This document shows, one piece after another, positions 16,205 through 24,321 of a DNA stretch of 32,102 nt (the stretch's first letter is position 1; each line of letters starts with the position of its first letter). The position numbers and the translations under genes are program-made. This stretch comes from Actinobacteria bacterium Ga0077560 (GTDB lineage: Bacteria > Actinomycetota > Thermoleophilia > Miltoncostaeales > Miltoncostaeaceae), in assembly GCA_001464275.1 (NCBI GenBank), contig LNFL01000132.1, positions 1 through 32,102 of the forward strand. The letters run 5' to 3'. Below the pieces are notes generated by a model that saw only the letters and a list, made by a program, of their open reading frames with translations, made no database searches and was not told where the DNA came from.

Positions 16205-16210
16205 TATCCT
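16205..16210 (+). promoter_or_regulatory. -10 box of gltX, leaderless arrangement
   Basis: TATCCT lies exactly 6 nt before the GTG start at 16217, so transcription should begin at the start codon. No ribosome-binding site is present, consistent with a leaderless mRNA. No clear -35 is seen. Confidence 0.6.
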
Positions 16211-16216
16211 TGCCGG

Positions 16217-17683
16217 GTGGCCCCTCCTCAGCGTCGTGACATCACCGGACCCGCGCGCGTCCGGTTCGCACCCAGCCCCACCGGCAACCTGCACGTGGGA
16301 AGCGCGCGCACCGCCCTGTTCAACTGGCTCGTGGCCCGGAACACCGGCGGCACCTTCATCCTCCGGCTGGAGGACACCGACCGCGAGCGCTCCACGCCCG
16401 AGAGCGAGGCGCAGATCCTGCGCGCGATGGCGTGGCTGGGCCTCGACTGGGACGAGGGGCCGTTCCGCCAGAGCGAGCGCGACGAGGTGTACCGCGACGC
16501 CATCGAGCGCCTGAAGGCCTCGGGCGCCGTGTACGCCGCGTGGGAGACCGACGAGGAGATGGAGGCGCAGCGCGTCGCGGCGCGCGCCGACAAGCGGGCC
16601 CCCGTGGTGCGCGGCCGGCGCGACTGGACCGCCGAGGACATCGCGCGCTTCGAGGCCGAGGGCCGCCGCCCGGCGTGGCGGTTCGCCGTGGAGACCGACG
16701 GCCGCACGGTGATCGACGACTACGTCCGTGGCGACGTCGCGTTCGAGCACACCTCGATCGAGGACTTCATCGTCGCCCGGTCCGACGGCACGCCCACCTA
16801 CAACCTTGCCGCAGCCGTCGATGACCTGGAGATGGGCATCACCCACGTCGTGCGCGGCGAGGACCACATCTCCAACACCCCCAAGCAGATGATGGTGATC
16901 CGCGCGCTGGGCGGCACGCCGCCCGAGTACGCGCACATCCCGCTCATCCTCGGCCCCGACAAGAAGCGCCTGTCCAAGCGGCACGGCGCGGCGTCGGTGG
17001 AGGACCTGCAGGCGGCCGGCTTCATCCCGTCGGCGGTCATCAACGCCCTGGCCCTGCTGGGCTGGAGCTTCGATGACAAGACCACCATGTTCACGGTGCC
17101 CGAGCTGGTGGAGCGCTTCAGCGTGTCGCGCATCAGCAAGAGCCCGGCGGTGTTCGACCTGAAGAAGCTGCAGGTCATCAACGGCCGGTACCTGCGGATG
17201 ATGGACGACGCCACCTTCACCGAGGCGCTGCTGGAGCACCTCACGCGCACCGGCTACATCACCACCCCGGAGCAGACCGACCTGGCGGCACGCGTCGCCC
17301 CGTCGGTGAAGCGCAAGCTGTCCACCCTCGACGAGTTCGACGTGCTGGCCGGCTGGCTGTTCCGCCCGCTCACGATGGACCCGGAGGCGTGGGAGCAGCT
17401 CACCGGCGACGTGCGGCACTCCATCCAGGTGGTGGGTGCGGGCCTGGGCCGGCTGGAGACGCTGGATGACTGGTCGGTGGACGCCATCAAGGCGGCCCTC
17501 AGCGACCAGCTCCACATCCTGGGGGAGGACGCCCGCGGCTTCCTGGAGCCGCAGCGGGTGGCCATCACCGGGCAGCGCGTGTCCACGGGCATCTACGAGA
17601 GCATGGTCCTGCTGGGACGTGATGAGACGCTCGCGCGGCTGCGCGATGCGCTCGCCAAGCTCGCGGAGATCTGGGTGGCATGA
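16217..17683 (+). CDS. gltX: glutamyl-tRNA synthetase (class I)
   Basis: A 488-residue class I aminoacyl-tRNA synthetase that charges tRNA-Glu, or in many actinobacteria also tRNA-Gln in the indirect pathway. The opening VRFAPSPTGNLHVGSARTA contains the HIGH-equivalent (HVGS). The internal VVRGEDHISNTPKQ and the KMSKS-equivalent KKRLSKRHGA are present, followed by the helical anticodon-binding region. Length is normal. The GTG at 16217 leaves about 16 residues before the conserved RFAPSPTG and is supported by the TATCCT box 6 nt upstream. The stop overlaps the next gene (ATGA), indicating co-translation with a small membrane protein. Confidence 0.97.
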   Translation: MAPPQRRDITGPARVRFAPSPTGNLHVGSARTALFNWLVARNTGGTFILRLEDTDRERSTPESEAQILRAMAWLGLDWDEGPFRQSERDEVYRDAIERLKASGAVYAAWETDEEMEAQRVAARADKRAPVVRGRRDWTAEDIARFEAEGRRPAWRFAVETDGRTVIDDYVRGDVAFEHTSIEDFIVARSDGTPTYNLAAAVDDLEMGITHVVRGEDHISNTPKQMMVIRALGGTPPEYAHIPLILGPDKKRLSKRHGAASVEDLQAAGFIPSAVINALALLGWSFDDKTTMFTVPELVERFSVSRISKSPAVFDLKKLQVINGRYLRMMDDATFTEALLEHLTRTGYITTPEQTDLAARVAPSVKRKLSTLDEFDVLAGWLFRPLTMDPEAWEQLTGDVRHSIQVVGAGLGRLETLDDWSVDAIKAALSDQLHILGEDARGFLEPQRVAITGQRVSTGIYESMVLLGRDETLARLRDALAKLAEIWVA

Positions 17684-18147
17684 GGCGCGTCCTGGACATG
17701 CCGGTCGGTCGTGCCCTCACCATGGGTGCCGCGGTCATGTTCGGCGTGTTCTTCATCGCGGCGGCCATCGCGACCGGGTACGCCGGCCGTGACGGCGCGT
17801 CGGTGGTGGCCGGCGTCCTGGCCTACGCGTACCTGCTGTACGCCGCCATCCTGGTGGGGAATCACCTGCTCAAGCGCCCCAAGGGCGCCGAGCGGGCGGT
17901 CCGCGTGTACCTGGAGCGCCACCCGGCGATGGGCGCCTGGATCGGCGAGCCCGTGAAGGTGGCGCTTCCGTCGTTGCCCGCCGTGGACGGCCCCGGCACG
18001 GTCCCCGTGACGGCCGAGGTGTCCGGGCCCCTGGGCAGCGGCACGGTGGAGATGAACCTGGCGCGGCTCGGCCGCGAGTGGGAGGTGCTCGACGCGGTGC
18101 TGGTCACCGACGGCGAGCGCGTTCCGCTGCCGTCCCCCGGACGCTGA
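17680..18147 (+). CDS. small membrane protein with Coa1/Tim21-like C-terminal domain
   Basis: A 155-residue protein. Two hydrophobic segments, at about residues 12-34 and 40-62, form a hairpin in the membrane. The C-terminal half (about 85-150) has the pattern GEPVKV, then TAEVSGPLGSGTVEMNLAR, then WEVLDAVLV. This resembles the Coa1/Tim21-type fold (cytochrome oxidase assembly factor 1) found as orphan domains in many bacteria. The resemblance is by pattern only. ATG 17680 overlaps the gltX stop by 4 nt, so expression is tied to that gene. Function unknown. Confidence 0.75.
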   Translation: MRRVLDMPVGRALTMGAAVMFGVFFIAAAIATGYAGRDGASVVAGVLAYAYLLYAAILVGNHLLKRPKGAERAVRVYLERHPAMGAWIGEPVKVALPSLPAVDGPGTVPVTAEVSGPLGSGTVEMNLARLGREWEVLDAVLVTDGERVPLPSPGR

Positions 18148-18306
18148 GCCCCGGCCGGCGCCGGAGCCCGTCGCGCGGCTGATTTCCGCCATTCGGCGAT
18201 TCGGGCGCGTGTTCGCGGCCACCGGCCTCAAGGACGCGATGCGGTTGCCGAATGCACCGGGGTCACCGGCCCTCCCCGCTGGGCCCACAGCCGGACGGGA
18301 TACGAC

Positions 18307-19620
18307 GTGCAGCAACACCAATCCACTGCGGAGGCGGCGGTCGGCCGGGCGGTCGATGCGCTCGGAAGCCTTCCGGTGCTCTCCGGGACGGTCCTGAGGG
18401 TCATCACCCTCGCCGACGATCCGGAGTCGTCCACGGGCGACCTGGTGGTCGCGATGGAGACCGACGAGGCGTTCGCCGCCAACCTGCTTCGGTTCGCCAA
18501 CAGTGCGCACAACGCGCGGCCCATCCGCGCCAGCACGATCCGGCAGGCGGTCACGCTCATCGGCCGTGCCGCCGTGAAGCGGCTCGCCCTGGAGGCCGCG
18601 ACGTACCGGTTCCTGGAGCAGGTGCCCGGCAACGGCCGGCCCTCCCGCGGGCACATGCACATCCACGCGGTGGCCGTGGGGAGCACCGCCGCGACCATCG
18701 CCGAGCGCGCCGGGGTGGGGCTCGACACCCCGCACCTGGGCGGGCTGCTGCACGACGTGGGCAAGCTCGTCATGCCGATGGCCTTCGGTGAGGCCGCGGT
18801 TGAGCGGATCGCCGAGCGCTGCGCGGGCGGGGCGGCCCGGGTGGTGGCCGAGCGCGAGGAGTTCGGCATCGACCACGCGGTGGCCGGCGGCGTGCTGGCC
18901 GAGCGGTGGGGTCTGCCCGGCGAGGTCGCCGAGGCGGTGCGCCTGCACCACGGCGGCCTCGACAACGCGGCCGCTCCCACACCCGAGGTCGCGTGCGTGC
19001 AGCTCGCCAACGCGGTGGTGGAGATGATCGACGGCAACGAGGCCGACACGGCGCTCATCTCACGCGCGCTCACGCGCCTCGGGATCGCCGCGGAGGACCT
19101 GGACGAGATCGCCGAGCGCGCGCTGGCGGGCCACGGCGTCGCAGCGGGGCACGGCATCGGGGCCGAGGTGGCACGCCTGGAGGAACAGGCCCGCATCGAC
19201 GACCTCACCGGCATCCTCAATCGCCGCGCGTTCCTGCAGCACCTGCGGGAGCGGATCTCCGAGGGCGGTGCCGGCGCCGTCGTGCTGTGCGACGTGGACG
19301 AGTTCAAGCTGGTGAACGACCGCCACGGGCACCGCGTGGGCGATCTGCTGCTGGTGGAGGTCGCGCGCGTGCTGAGCCGCTTCGGCACGGCCGGACGACT
19401 GGGTGGCGACGAGTTCGGCTGCTGGGTGCCCGGTACCGCCGCTGACGCCGAGCGCGCCGCGGCCGAGCTGGGCGGCATCCTGCGCGCGTCGCTCGCCGAG
19501 GCGCCCGCCCTGCAGGAGGTGTCGGTGTCGTGCGGCATCGCCGCCGCCGGCCCCGACCAGGACGTGCTGGAGCTCCTGGAGCGGGCCGACGGCCAGCTCT
19601 ACCGCCGCAAGGCCGGCTGA
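18307..19620 (+). CDS. HDOD-GGDEF signalling protein
   Basis: A 437-residue cytoplasmic protein. The N-terminal HDOD domain (about 15-230) starts with SLPVLSGTVLRVITLADDP and, unlike many HDOD domains, keeps HD-type metal residues: HDVGK at 149-153 and LHHGG further on. The GGDEF domain begins near DDLTGILNRRAF with an intact RLGGDEF site (366-370), so diguanylate cyclase activity is plausible. The segment that would carry the inhibitory site reads SRFG, so feedback by product is probably absent. The GTG at 18307 follows GGGA by 6 nt. It is preceded by 159 bp of non-coding sequence and ends 41 bp before a tRNA gene. Confidence 0.9.
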   Translation: MQQHQSTAEAAVGRAVDALGSLPVLSGTVLRVITLADDPESSTGDLVVAMETDEAFAANLLRFANSAHNARPIRASTIRQAVTLIGRAAVKRLALEAATYRFLEQVPGNGRPSRGHMHIHAVAVGSTAATIAERAGVGLDTPHLGGLLHDVGKLVMPMAFGEAAVERIAERCAGGAARVVAEREEFGIDHAVAGGVLAERWGLPGEVAEAVRLHHGGLDNAAAPTPEVACVQLANAVVEMIDGNEADTALISRALTRLGIAAEDLDEIAERALAGHGVAAGHGIGAEVARLEEQARIDDLTGILNRRAFLQHLRERISEGGAGAVVLCDVDEFKLVNDRHGHRVGDLLLVEVARVLSRFGTAGRLGGDEFGCWVPGTAADAERAAAELGGILRASLAEAPALQEVSVSCGIAAAGPDQDVLELLERADGQLYRRKAG

Positions 19621-19642
19621 CCACCACCCTCCGGGGGTCCGC

Positions 19643-19648
19643 TACCGT
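19643..19648 (+). promoter_or_regulatory. -10 box of tRNA-Pro
   Basis: TACCGT lies 13 nt before the tRNA 5' end. The same hexamer precedes the tRNA-Thr gene of this window at nearly the same spacing range. Confidence 0.5.
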
Positions 19649-19661
19649 TCCAGCGCAGGTT

Positions 19662-19735
19662 CGGGACGTGGCGCAGCTTGGTAGCGCACCGGCTTTGGGT
19701 GCCGGGGGTCGCCGGTTCGAATCCGGCCGTCCCGA
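19662..19735 (+). tRNA. tRNA-Pro (anticodon UGG)
   Basis: A complete 74-nt cloverleaf: acceptor CGGGACG/CGTCCCG with discriminator A, D stem GCGC/GCGC, anticodon stem CCGGC/GCCGG around loop TTTGGGT (anticodon TGG at 19696-19698), and T arm GCCGG-TTCGAAT-CCGGC. The 3' CCA is not encoded. Confidence 0.97.
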
Positions 19736-19787
19736 TGTTCTTGACGATGGTGATGGTCTGCGGGCGCGGTGACGGGCCCTCCGGGGC

Positions 19788-20402
19788 TCACGAGGCGCTT
19801 CCGGTGAGCAGCCGGCGCACCTCCTCGTCGTCGACCTGGTGGAAGTCCCGGTACCAGCGGCCGACGGCCTGAAGGTCGCGGGGCACGAGGGGGCACACCA
19901 CCTCGTCGGCCTCCGCGCGCAGCAGCGCCAGGGTCTCGGGCGGGCCCACGGGGACGGCGATCACCAGCCGCCGGCATCCGGCGCGCCGCATCGCCCGGGC
20001 GGCGGCGATGACCGTGGACCCGGTGGCCAGGCCGTCGTCCACCAGCACCACGTCCCGCCCGGTCACGGGCACGGCGGGGACGCCGGCCCGCAGGCGGGCC
20101 TCCAGCCCGGCCGCCGTGAGGGCGGCGCGCTCGGCGGCCTCCTCCACGCCGGGGCCCGCTTCCCGCAGGTAGCGGGTCCCGTCGGCGGTCACGGCGCCCA
20201 GGGCGTACTCGGGCTGCTCGGGATGGCCCACCTTGCGCACCACCAGCACGTCCAGCTGGGCGCCCAGGGCCCACGCGACCTGCGCCGCCACCGGCACACC
20301 GCCGCGCGCGAGGCCCAGCACCAGCGGATCGTCGAGGGCGACGCCGCTCAGCGCGCGAGCCACGGCCCGCCCTGCGTCGGCCCGGTCGAGGTATCCGTTC
20401 AC
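19788..20402 (-). CDS. phosphoribosyltransferase-fold protein
   Basis: A 204-residue PRTase of the type often seen beside or fused to dienelactone hydrolase-like domains. The PRPP-binding loop VVLVDDGLATGST is complete, and the conserved GLARGGVPVAAQVA and VVRKVG segments near the N-terminus match this family. The nucleobase or other acceptor is unknown. The GTG at 20402 is chosen because GGGGGAGG ends 8 nt before it; the longer open frame upstream would run through the promoter of the divergent kinase gene. Confidence 0.85.
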   Translation of the reverse strand: MNGYLDRADAGRAVARALSGVALDDPLVLGLARGGVPVAAQVAWALGAQLDVLVVRKVGHPEQPEYALGAVTADGTRYLREAGPGVEEAAERAALTAAGLEARLRAGVPAVPVTGRDVVLVDDGLATGSTVIAAARAMRRAGCRRLVIAVPVGPPETLALLRAEADEVVCPLVPRDLQAVGRWYRDFHQVDDEEVRRLLTGSAS

Positions 20403-20430
20403 GGCGTCCGCCTCCCCCGATCGCAGGGTG

Positions 20431-20436
20431 TAGCCT
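20431..20436 (+). promoter_or_regulatory. -10 box of the histidine kinase gene
   Basis: TAGCCT, preceded by TG one base upstream (TGTAGCCT, extended -10 like), lies 25 nt before ATG 20462, with GAGGA at 20450-20454 as ribosome-binding site. The promoter region is shared with the divergent phosphoribosyltransferase gene, whose start is only 59 bp away. Confidence 0.5.
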
Positions 20437-20461
20437 CGCGCGGAGTCCCGAGGACCAGGCG

Positions 20462-22573
20462 ATGCCAGAGCACCCCACGACACGGCGCCGGGCCCCCGAA
20501 CGGCGAAGTACCCGCCCGGCGGAGATCCTGCGCGAGGCCCGCTCGCTGCTGGGGCTGCGGGCCTGCGTCCTGGTGAGGATCCCGGAGGACGGGACGCCCC
20601 GGGTGCTCACCGGCACCCGTCGCCGGCTGCCGCCGCCCGCCGCCGCCACGGTCCGGGTGCTGGAGTCCGTCGCCCGCGGGCGACGGGGCATTGGGGTGTG
20701 GCGCATGGGGTCCACGCGCCACGACGCCATCGTCACGCTGCTGGGCGACATCGCGCCGGGAGGCTCCGGCACCGCGTTCGCCGCGCGTCTCACGCCGGCC
20801 GGCGCCGCGGTGACCGAGCTCGTTGTGGGGGTGCACCCCGCCGCCGACATCCGTGCCGACGCGCTCACGGACGGCCTCGCCGACCTGGTGGGACGCACGC
20901 TGGCGTCCGGGGCCGTCAGCCCGCCATCCGGCGTGGACCCCCGCACGGGCGCCCTGCTGGAGACCGGTATTCGCCTCGCCGGGGAGCCGTCGCTGGAGGA
21001 GATCCTGCGGATCCTGCTGGAGAGCGCGCGACGCCTGCTGGGCGCGCGCTACGCGGCGCTGGGGCTGCTCGATCCCAGCGGCACGGGGATCGAGCGATTC
21101 ATCACGGCGGGCATCGAGGACGGCGTGGTGATCGGCACCGGCGAGCCCCCGACGGGGCGCGGCGTGCTCGGAATCCTGCTCGCCGATCGGCGCACCCTGC
21201 GCCTGGAGCGGATCGCCGACGACCCGCGCTCGTGCGGGTTCCCGCCCGGCCATCCGGTGATGACCACGTTCCTCGGCGCGCCCATCGCCCATGCCGGGAG
21301 GGTGTTCGGGAACGTCTACCTCACCGACAAGGAGGGCGGGCCGTTCAGCGAGCAGGACGAGCGGATCCTGGAAATCCTCGCCGCCCAGGCCGCCGCCGCG
21401 ATCGCCTCCGCCCGGCGCCTGGAGGACGAGCACCTGCGGGTGGTGGAGCTGGAGCAGCTCCAGGGCGTCGTCCGCGAGCTGCAGGAGGTCCTGGCGCGCG
21501 GGATGGGCGAGGAGCACGCCCTCGAGGATCTGCTGCCCGCCGTGCTGGGGCACGCGCTCACCCTCGGCGGGGTGGAGCACGCCTGCATCGCGCTGGTGGA
21601 CGAGGGCGCGATGATCGTGCGCGTCGCCGACCCCCCGGGGCGGCCGGGCCTCGCGGTCGGCCACCGCGAGGCGGCGGACCTGGACGCATTCGCCGCCGCG
21701 ATGCGTCGCGCGTCCCGGCGCCCCGTCGAGGTCGTGGGCCTGTGGGTGGGCGGCGAGCTGGTGGGCGCGATCGGCGCCGCCGGCGAGGAGGTGGCCGAGG
21801 ACGGCGTCCGCGCGGTGCTGTCGGCCATCGGCAACCAGCTCGCCCTGGCGGTCGCCAACGGCCGCGCCCTCGCCGCGGAGCGCGACCGCGCCCAGGCGAC
21901 GACCGCGCTCCAGCTCGCCCGCGCCAACGAGCGTGCCACCGCCGACGGCTTCCGCCGCGCCATCCAGGCCCAGGAGTCCGAGCGCGCGCGCATCGCGCGG
22001 GAACTGCACGACGAGGCGGGCCAGGTGCTGACGGCGGTGTCCCTGCACCTGCGGGTCCTGGAGGACGTCGACGTGGAGCCCGGGCACCGGGAGCTGCTCA
22101 CCGACCTGCGCCGTGAGGTGGTCGAGGCCGCCACCCATCTGCACGAGCTCATCACCGACCTGCGCCCGGCGGCGCTGCGTGAGCACGGCCTCGCATCCGC
22201 CATCGCCCAGCAGGCGCTGCGGACCGCGGGCGCCACCGGCATCCACGCGGACGTGAGCGTCGACGCGCTCCCGGACGGTCTGCCGGACGAGACCCAGATC
22301 GCCATCTTCCGGGTGGTGCAGGAGGCCCTCACCAACGTGGCGCGGCACAGCGGCGCCGCGGCGTTCAGCGTGACCGCGGCGGTGGAGGGCGACCAGATGC
22401 GAGTGGTCATCGAGGACGACGGCCGGGGGTTCGATCCCGATGCCGACACCAGCCGGCACGGCCTGGCCGGCATCCGTGAGCGCGTGGCGCTGCTGGGCGG
22501 ACGCCTGCACGTGGATTCCTCCCCGGGGCGGGGGGCCGCGGTGATCGTCGAGCTGGACCTCGCCCGCGCCTGA
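20462..22573 (+). CDS. GAF-GAF sensor histidine kinase, NarL/DesK (HisKA_3) type
   Basis: A 703-residue soluble sensor kinase. A short N-terminal region (about 1-150) may itself be a divergent sensory domain. A GAF domain covers about 170-320 (ends AAAIASARRLEDEHL) and a second, weaker GAF about 340-480. The dimerisation/phosphoacceptor helix carries ARELHDEAGQ with His516. The HATPase domain shows the N box EALTNVARH (Asn625), G1 EDDGRGFD near 653 and G2 GLAGIRERVALLGG. A LuxR-type response regulator follows on the same strand after 415 bp, the natural partner. No transmembrane helix is seen, so the ligand or redox signal is probably intracellular. Confidence 0.92.
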   Translation: MPEHPTTRRRAPERRSTRPAEILREARSLLGLRACVLVRIPEDGTPRVLTGTRRRLPPPAAATVRVLESVARGRRGIGVWRMGSTRHDAIVTLLGDIAPGGSGTAFAARLTPAGAAVTELVVGVHPAADIRADALTDGLADLVGRTLASGAVSPPSGVDPRTGALLETGIRLAGEPSLEEILRILLESARRLLGARYAALGLLDPSGTGIERFITAGIEDGVVIGTGEPPTGRGVLGILLADRRTLRLERIADDPRSCGFPPGHPVMTTFLGAPIAHAGRVFGNVYLTDKEGGPFSEQDERILEILAAQAAAAIASARRLEDEHLRVVELEQLQGVVRELQEVLARGMGEEHALEDLLPAVLGHALTLGGVEHACIALVDEGAMIVRVADPPGRPGLAVGHREAADLDAFAAAMRRASRRPVEVVGLWVGGELVGAIGAAGEEVAEDGVRAVLSAIGNQLALAVANGRALAAERDRAQATTALQLARANERATADGFRRAIQAQESERARIARELHDEAGQVLTAVSLHLRVLEDVDVEPGHRELLTDLRREVVEAATHLHELITDLRPAALREHGLASAIAQQALRTAGATGIHADVSVDALPDGLPDETQIAIFRVVQEALTNVARHSGAAAFSVTAAVEGDQMRVVIEDDGRGFDPDADTSRHGLAGIRERVALLGGRLHVDSSPGRGAAVIVELDLARA

Positions 22574-22602
22574 ACGGGGGGCGAGGTCCGCGCGAAGACG
22601 GC

Positions 22603-22636
22603 GGTGCCGGAGCGGCCCCCGCGCCGGCCCGGCACC
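22603..22636 (+). terminator. hairpin after the histidine kinase gene
   Basis: GGTGCCGG and CCGGCACC (8 bp) enclose an 18-nt GC-rich loop, starting 30 bp after the kinase stop. There is no U-tract. It suggests that the kinase and the following regulator are separate transcripts. Confidence 0.45.
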
Positions 22637-22988
22637 ACCTCGAATGATGCAGGCGCACCATCGATGCGCGATCCGTGAATTTCCCGGTTCCTGCTGGGCG
22701 AAGACCCCGATCTCACCCGTGACGGGTCCGCGCCCTCCGTGCCCGCCCGGATGTCCACCGGCGTGGCGGGATGGGATTCTCGGCGTGCGGTGCGCCAGGG
22801 AGGCCGCCGCGCACACCGCCCCGCCCGACGGGATCCGCGGCCCGAGCCAACGGGGGCTGCCGATGGGACCGCCGGCCGGGGCGGTTCCGCGTCCGGGCCG
22901 GCCCGGGGTGCGCGGGCGGGCGATCCGCGGGGCGCGATCCGTCCGGGCGCTCATGAACGGCGCGGCGGGGTGGTTCACCCTGCGGTGT
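22637..22988 (+). other. non-coding stretch before the response regulator
   Basis: About 350 bp with no credible gene; the frame of the response regulator stays open across it, but the translation is Pro/Arg/Gly-rich with no conserved pattern. It contains the 13-bp palindrome ACCCGT-G-ACGGGT at 22715-22727, a possible operator. I see no match to a known riboswitch core. Confidence 0.4.
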
Positions 22989-23621
22989 ATGTCCCAGGAC
23001 TCCGAGATCAGGGTGCTCATCGCCGAGCCGCGTGAGGTGACCCGGCGGGGCCTCGCGCTGGTGATCGACCGTGAGCCGCGCATGCGGACGGTGGGGGAGG
23101 CCGCGACGCTGGCGGCGGCCCAGGCGGCCGCCGCCGCCTCGGGGCCGGACCTGGTGGTCATCGACGGCGGCCTGCTGGGGCGGCGGGGCGCCGATGCGCT
23201 CGACGCGATGCGCCGGGCCGCGGTCGGTGTCCGCGTGATGGCGCTGGTGGAGGGCGACCCGGGCTCCACCGACCAGGCCCTGCGCGCCGGGGCCGACGCG
23301 GTGATGGTCAAGCGCCGGGCCTCCGAGGAGCTCATCGCCGCGATCCAGGGGCTGTGCCGCCGTCCCCTGCCGACGCCGATGGCGGTCGGCCCGCGGCGCG
23401 GTGCGGTGGCTGCCGTGTCCGCTCTGGGCCCGGTGGACCGCGAGGTGCTGCGCCTGGTGGCCCTGGGTAACAGCACGGCGGCCATCGCGCGGCGGATCGG
23501 ATGCGCGGCCGCCGAGGTGGAGCGGCGGCGGCGGGCGGTCGCGGCCGCGCTGGGCGCGGCGTCCCGGGCGGATCTCGTGCGCCTGGCCGATGACGCGGGG
23601 CTCACCGGCCCGGGGGTGTGA
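22989..23621 (+). CDS. LuxR/NarL-type response regulator with atypical receiver
   Basis: A 210-residue two-domain regulator. The receiver keeps the phosphoacceptor Asp59 (LVVIDGG) and Lys108 (AVMVKRR), but the N-terminal acidic pair that binds Mg2+ reads AEPRE instead of ADD. The C-terminal helix-turn-helix is LuxR-like: LGPVDREVLRLVALGNSTAAIARRIG. Its recognition part (AAEVERRRRAVAAALG) departs from the usual TV..H pattern. ATG 22989 is the start of the receiver motif RVLIAE after a short lead. It is likely the partner of the upstream GAF-GAF kinase. Altered acidic residues could mean weak or phosphorylation-independent activation. Confidence 0.85.
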   Translation: MSQDSEIRVLIAEPREVTRRGLALVIDREPRMRTVGEAATLAAAQAAAAASGPDLVVIDGGLLGRRGADALDAMRRAAVGVRVMALVEGDPGSTDQALRAGADAVMVKRRASEELIAAIQGLCRRPLPTPMAVGPRRGAVAAVSALGPVDREVLRLVALGNSTAAIARRIGCAAAEVERRRRAVAAALGAASRADLVRLADDAGLTGPGV

Positions 23622-23636
23622 GGCGCCAGGTTCGAC

Positions 23637-23736
23637 GGCGGCGATCGGGGTTCCCGTCCCGATGGCCGCCGCCGGGGCGTGGGAGTCGGGTGCCCCTCCG
23701 ACTCCCTCGCTCTCACCCCGGGTGCCCTTCCGGGGT
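23637..23736. repeat. array of three consecutive hairpins with matching 8-nt loops
   Basis: Hairpin 1 (23637-23670): GGCGGC-g-ATCGGG with CCCGAT-g-GCCGCC, loop GTTCCCGT. Hairpin 2 (23681-23706): GGGAGTCGG/CCGACTCCC, loop GTGCCCCT. Hairpin 3 (23715-23736): ACCCCGG/CCGGGGT, loop GTGCCCTT. Stems differ in sequence, but each loop is 8 nt and fits GTKCCCNT. The array lies between the response regulator stop and mscL. The first or second hairpin may terminate the regulator transcript. Confidence 0.6.
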
Positions 23737-23847
23737 CCTGCACATGCAGTGTCCTCCGGCGGCGCGCCGGTGTCACCGGTCCGCAGAGGAAATGCCCATG
23801 GGGGCGGGCCATCCAGATGGGGGTCGCCCCGCAACGGTCCACCGGGG

Positions 23848-23853
23848 TAGGCT
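23848..23853 (+). promoter_or_regulatory. -10 box of mscL
   Basis: TAGGCT lies 36 nt before ATG 23890 with GAAGGG as ribosome-binding site in between, so this transcript has a short conventional leader. Confidence 0.5.
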
Positions 23854-23889
23854 CGCGGGCGAATTCATCACCCCCGAAGGGACCTTTTC

Positions 23890-24279
23890 ATGCTGTCGGA
23901 CTTCAAGAAGTTCCTGCTCCAGGGCAACCTGATCGAGCTGGCCGTCGCGTTCGTCATCGGCGCCGCGTTCGCCGCCGTGGTCAAGTCGCTGGTCGACAAC
24001 CTCGTGATGCCGATCCTGGCCGCCGTCGGCGGCAAGCCGAACTTCGATGACCTCACGTTCACCATCAACGACGCCGTGTTCCGGTACGGCGCGTTCATCA
24101 CCGCGGTCGTGGGCTTCGTCGCCGTCGCCGCCGCCGTGTTCTTCTTCGTGGTCAAGCCCGTGACCAAGGTCATGGACCGCTACAAGAAGGACGAGGAGGC
24201 TGCTCCCGACGCGCAGGAGGAGCTCCTCAAGGAGATCAAGGGCCTGCTCGAGCGGCAGAACGAGCTGCTCGCCAAGTAG
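23890..24279 (+). CDS. mscL: large-conductance mechanosensitive channel MscL
   Basis: A 129-residue membrane channel that opens under membrane tension and releases solutes during osmotic downshock. The sequence matches the family along its length: an amphipathic N-terminal helix (MLSDFKKFLLQGNLIE), pore helix TM1 (LAVAFVIGAAFAAVVKSLV), a periplasmic loop (PILAAVGGKPNFDDL), TM2 (ITAVVGFVAVAAAVFFFVV) and a charged C-terminal bundle helix ending EEELLKEIKGLLERQ-like. Length is normal. It is monocistronic, with its own -10 box and a small hairpin before the convergent neighbour. Confidence 0.96.
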   Translation: MLSDFKKFLLQGNLIELAVAFVIGAAFAAVVKSLVDNLVMPILAAVGGKPNFDDLTFTINDAVFRYGAFITAVVGFVAVAAAVFFFVVKPVTKVMDRYKKDEEAAPDAQEELLKEIKGLLERQNELLAK

Positions 24280-24300
24280 TCCCCGGGTCCCGCTGGCTGG

Positions 24301-24321
24301 CCTGGCGCCGCGTGCGCCGGG
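24301..24321. terminator. hairpin between convergent mscL and PAS-EAL genes
   Basis: CCTGGCGC and GCGCCGGG pair over 8 bp (one T-G pair) around CGCGT, directly before the stop codon of the minus-strand gene. A plausible bidirectional terminator. Confidence 0.45.

Noticed and set aside
20403-20483. Longer start of the phosphoribosyltransferase
   Set aside because: It would overlap the promoter and start of the divergent kinase gene; GTG 20402 has a strong ribosome-binding site.
22644-22988. Extended N-terminus of the response regulator
   Set aside because: The translation is low-complexity and the receiver domain starts just after ATG 22989.
22637-22988. c-di-GMP or c-di-AMP riboswitch in the long leader
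   Set aside because: Given the signalling genes I looked for GEMM- and ydaO-like cores, but found no recognisable conserved segments.
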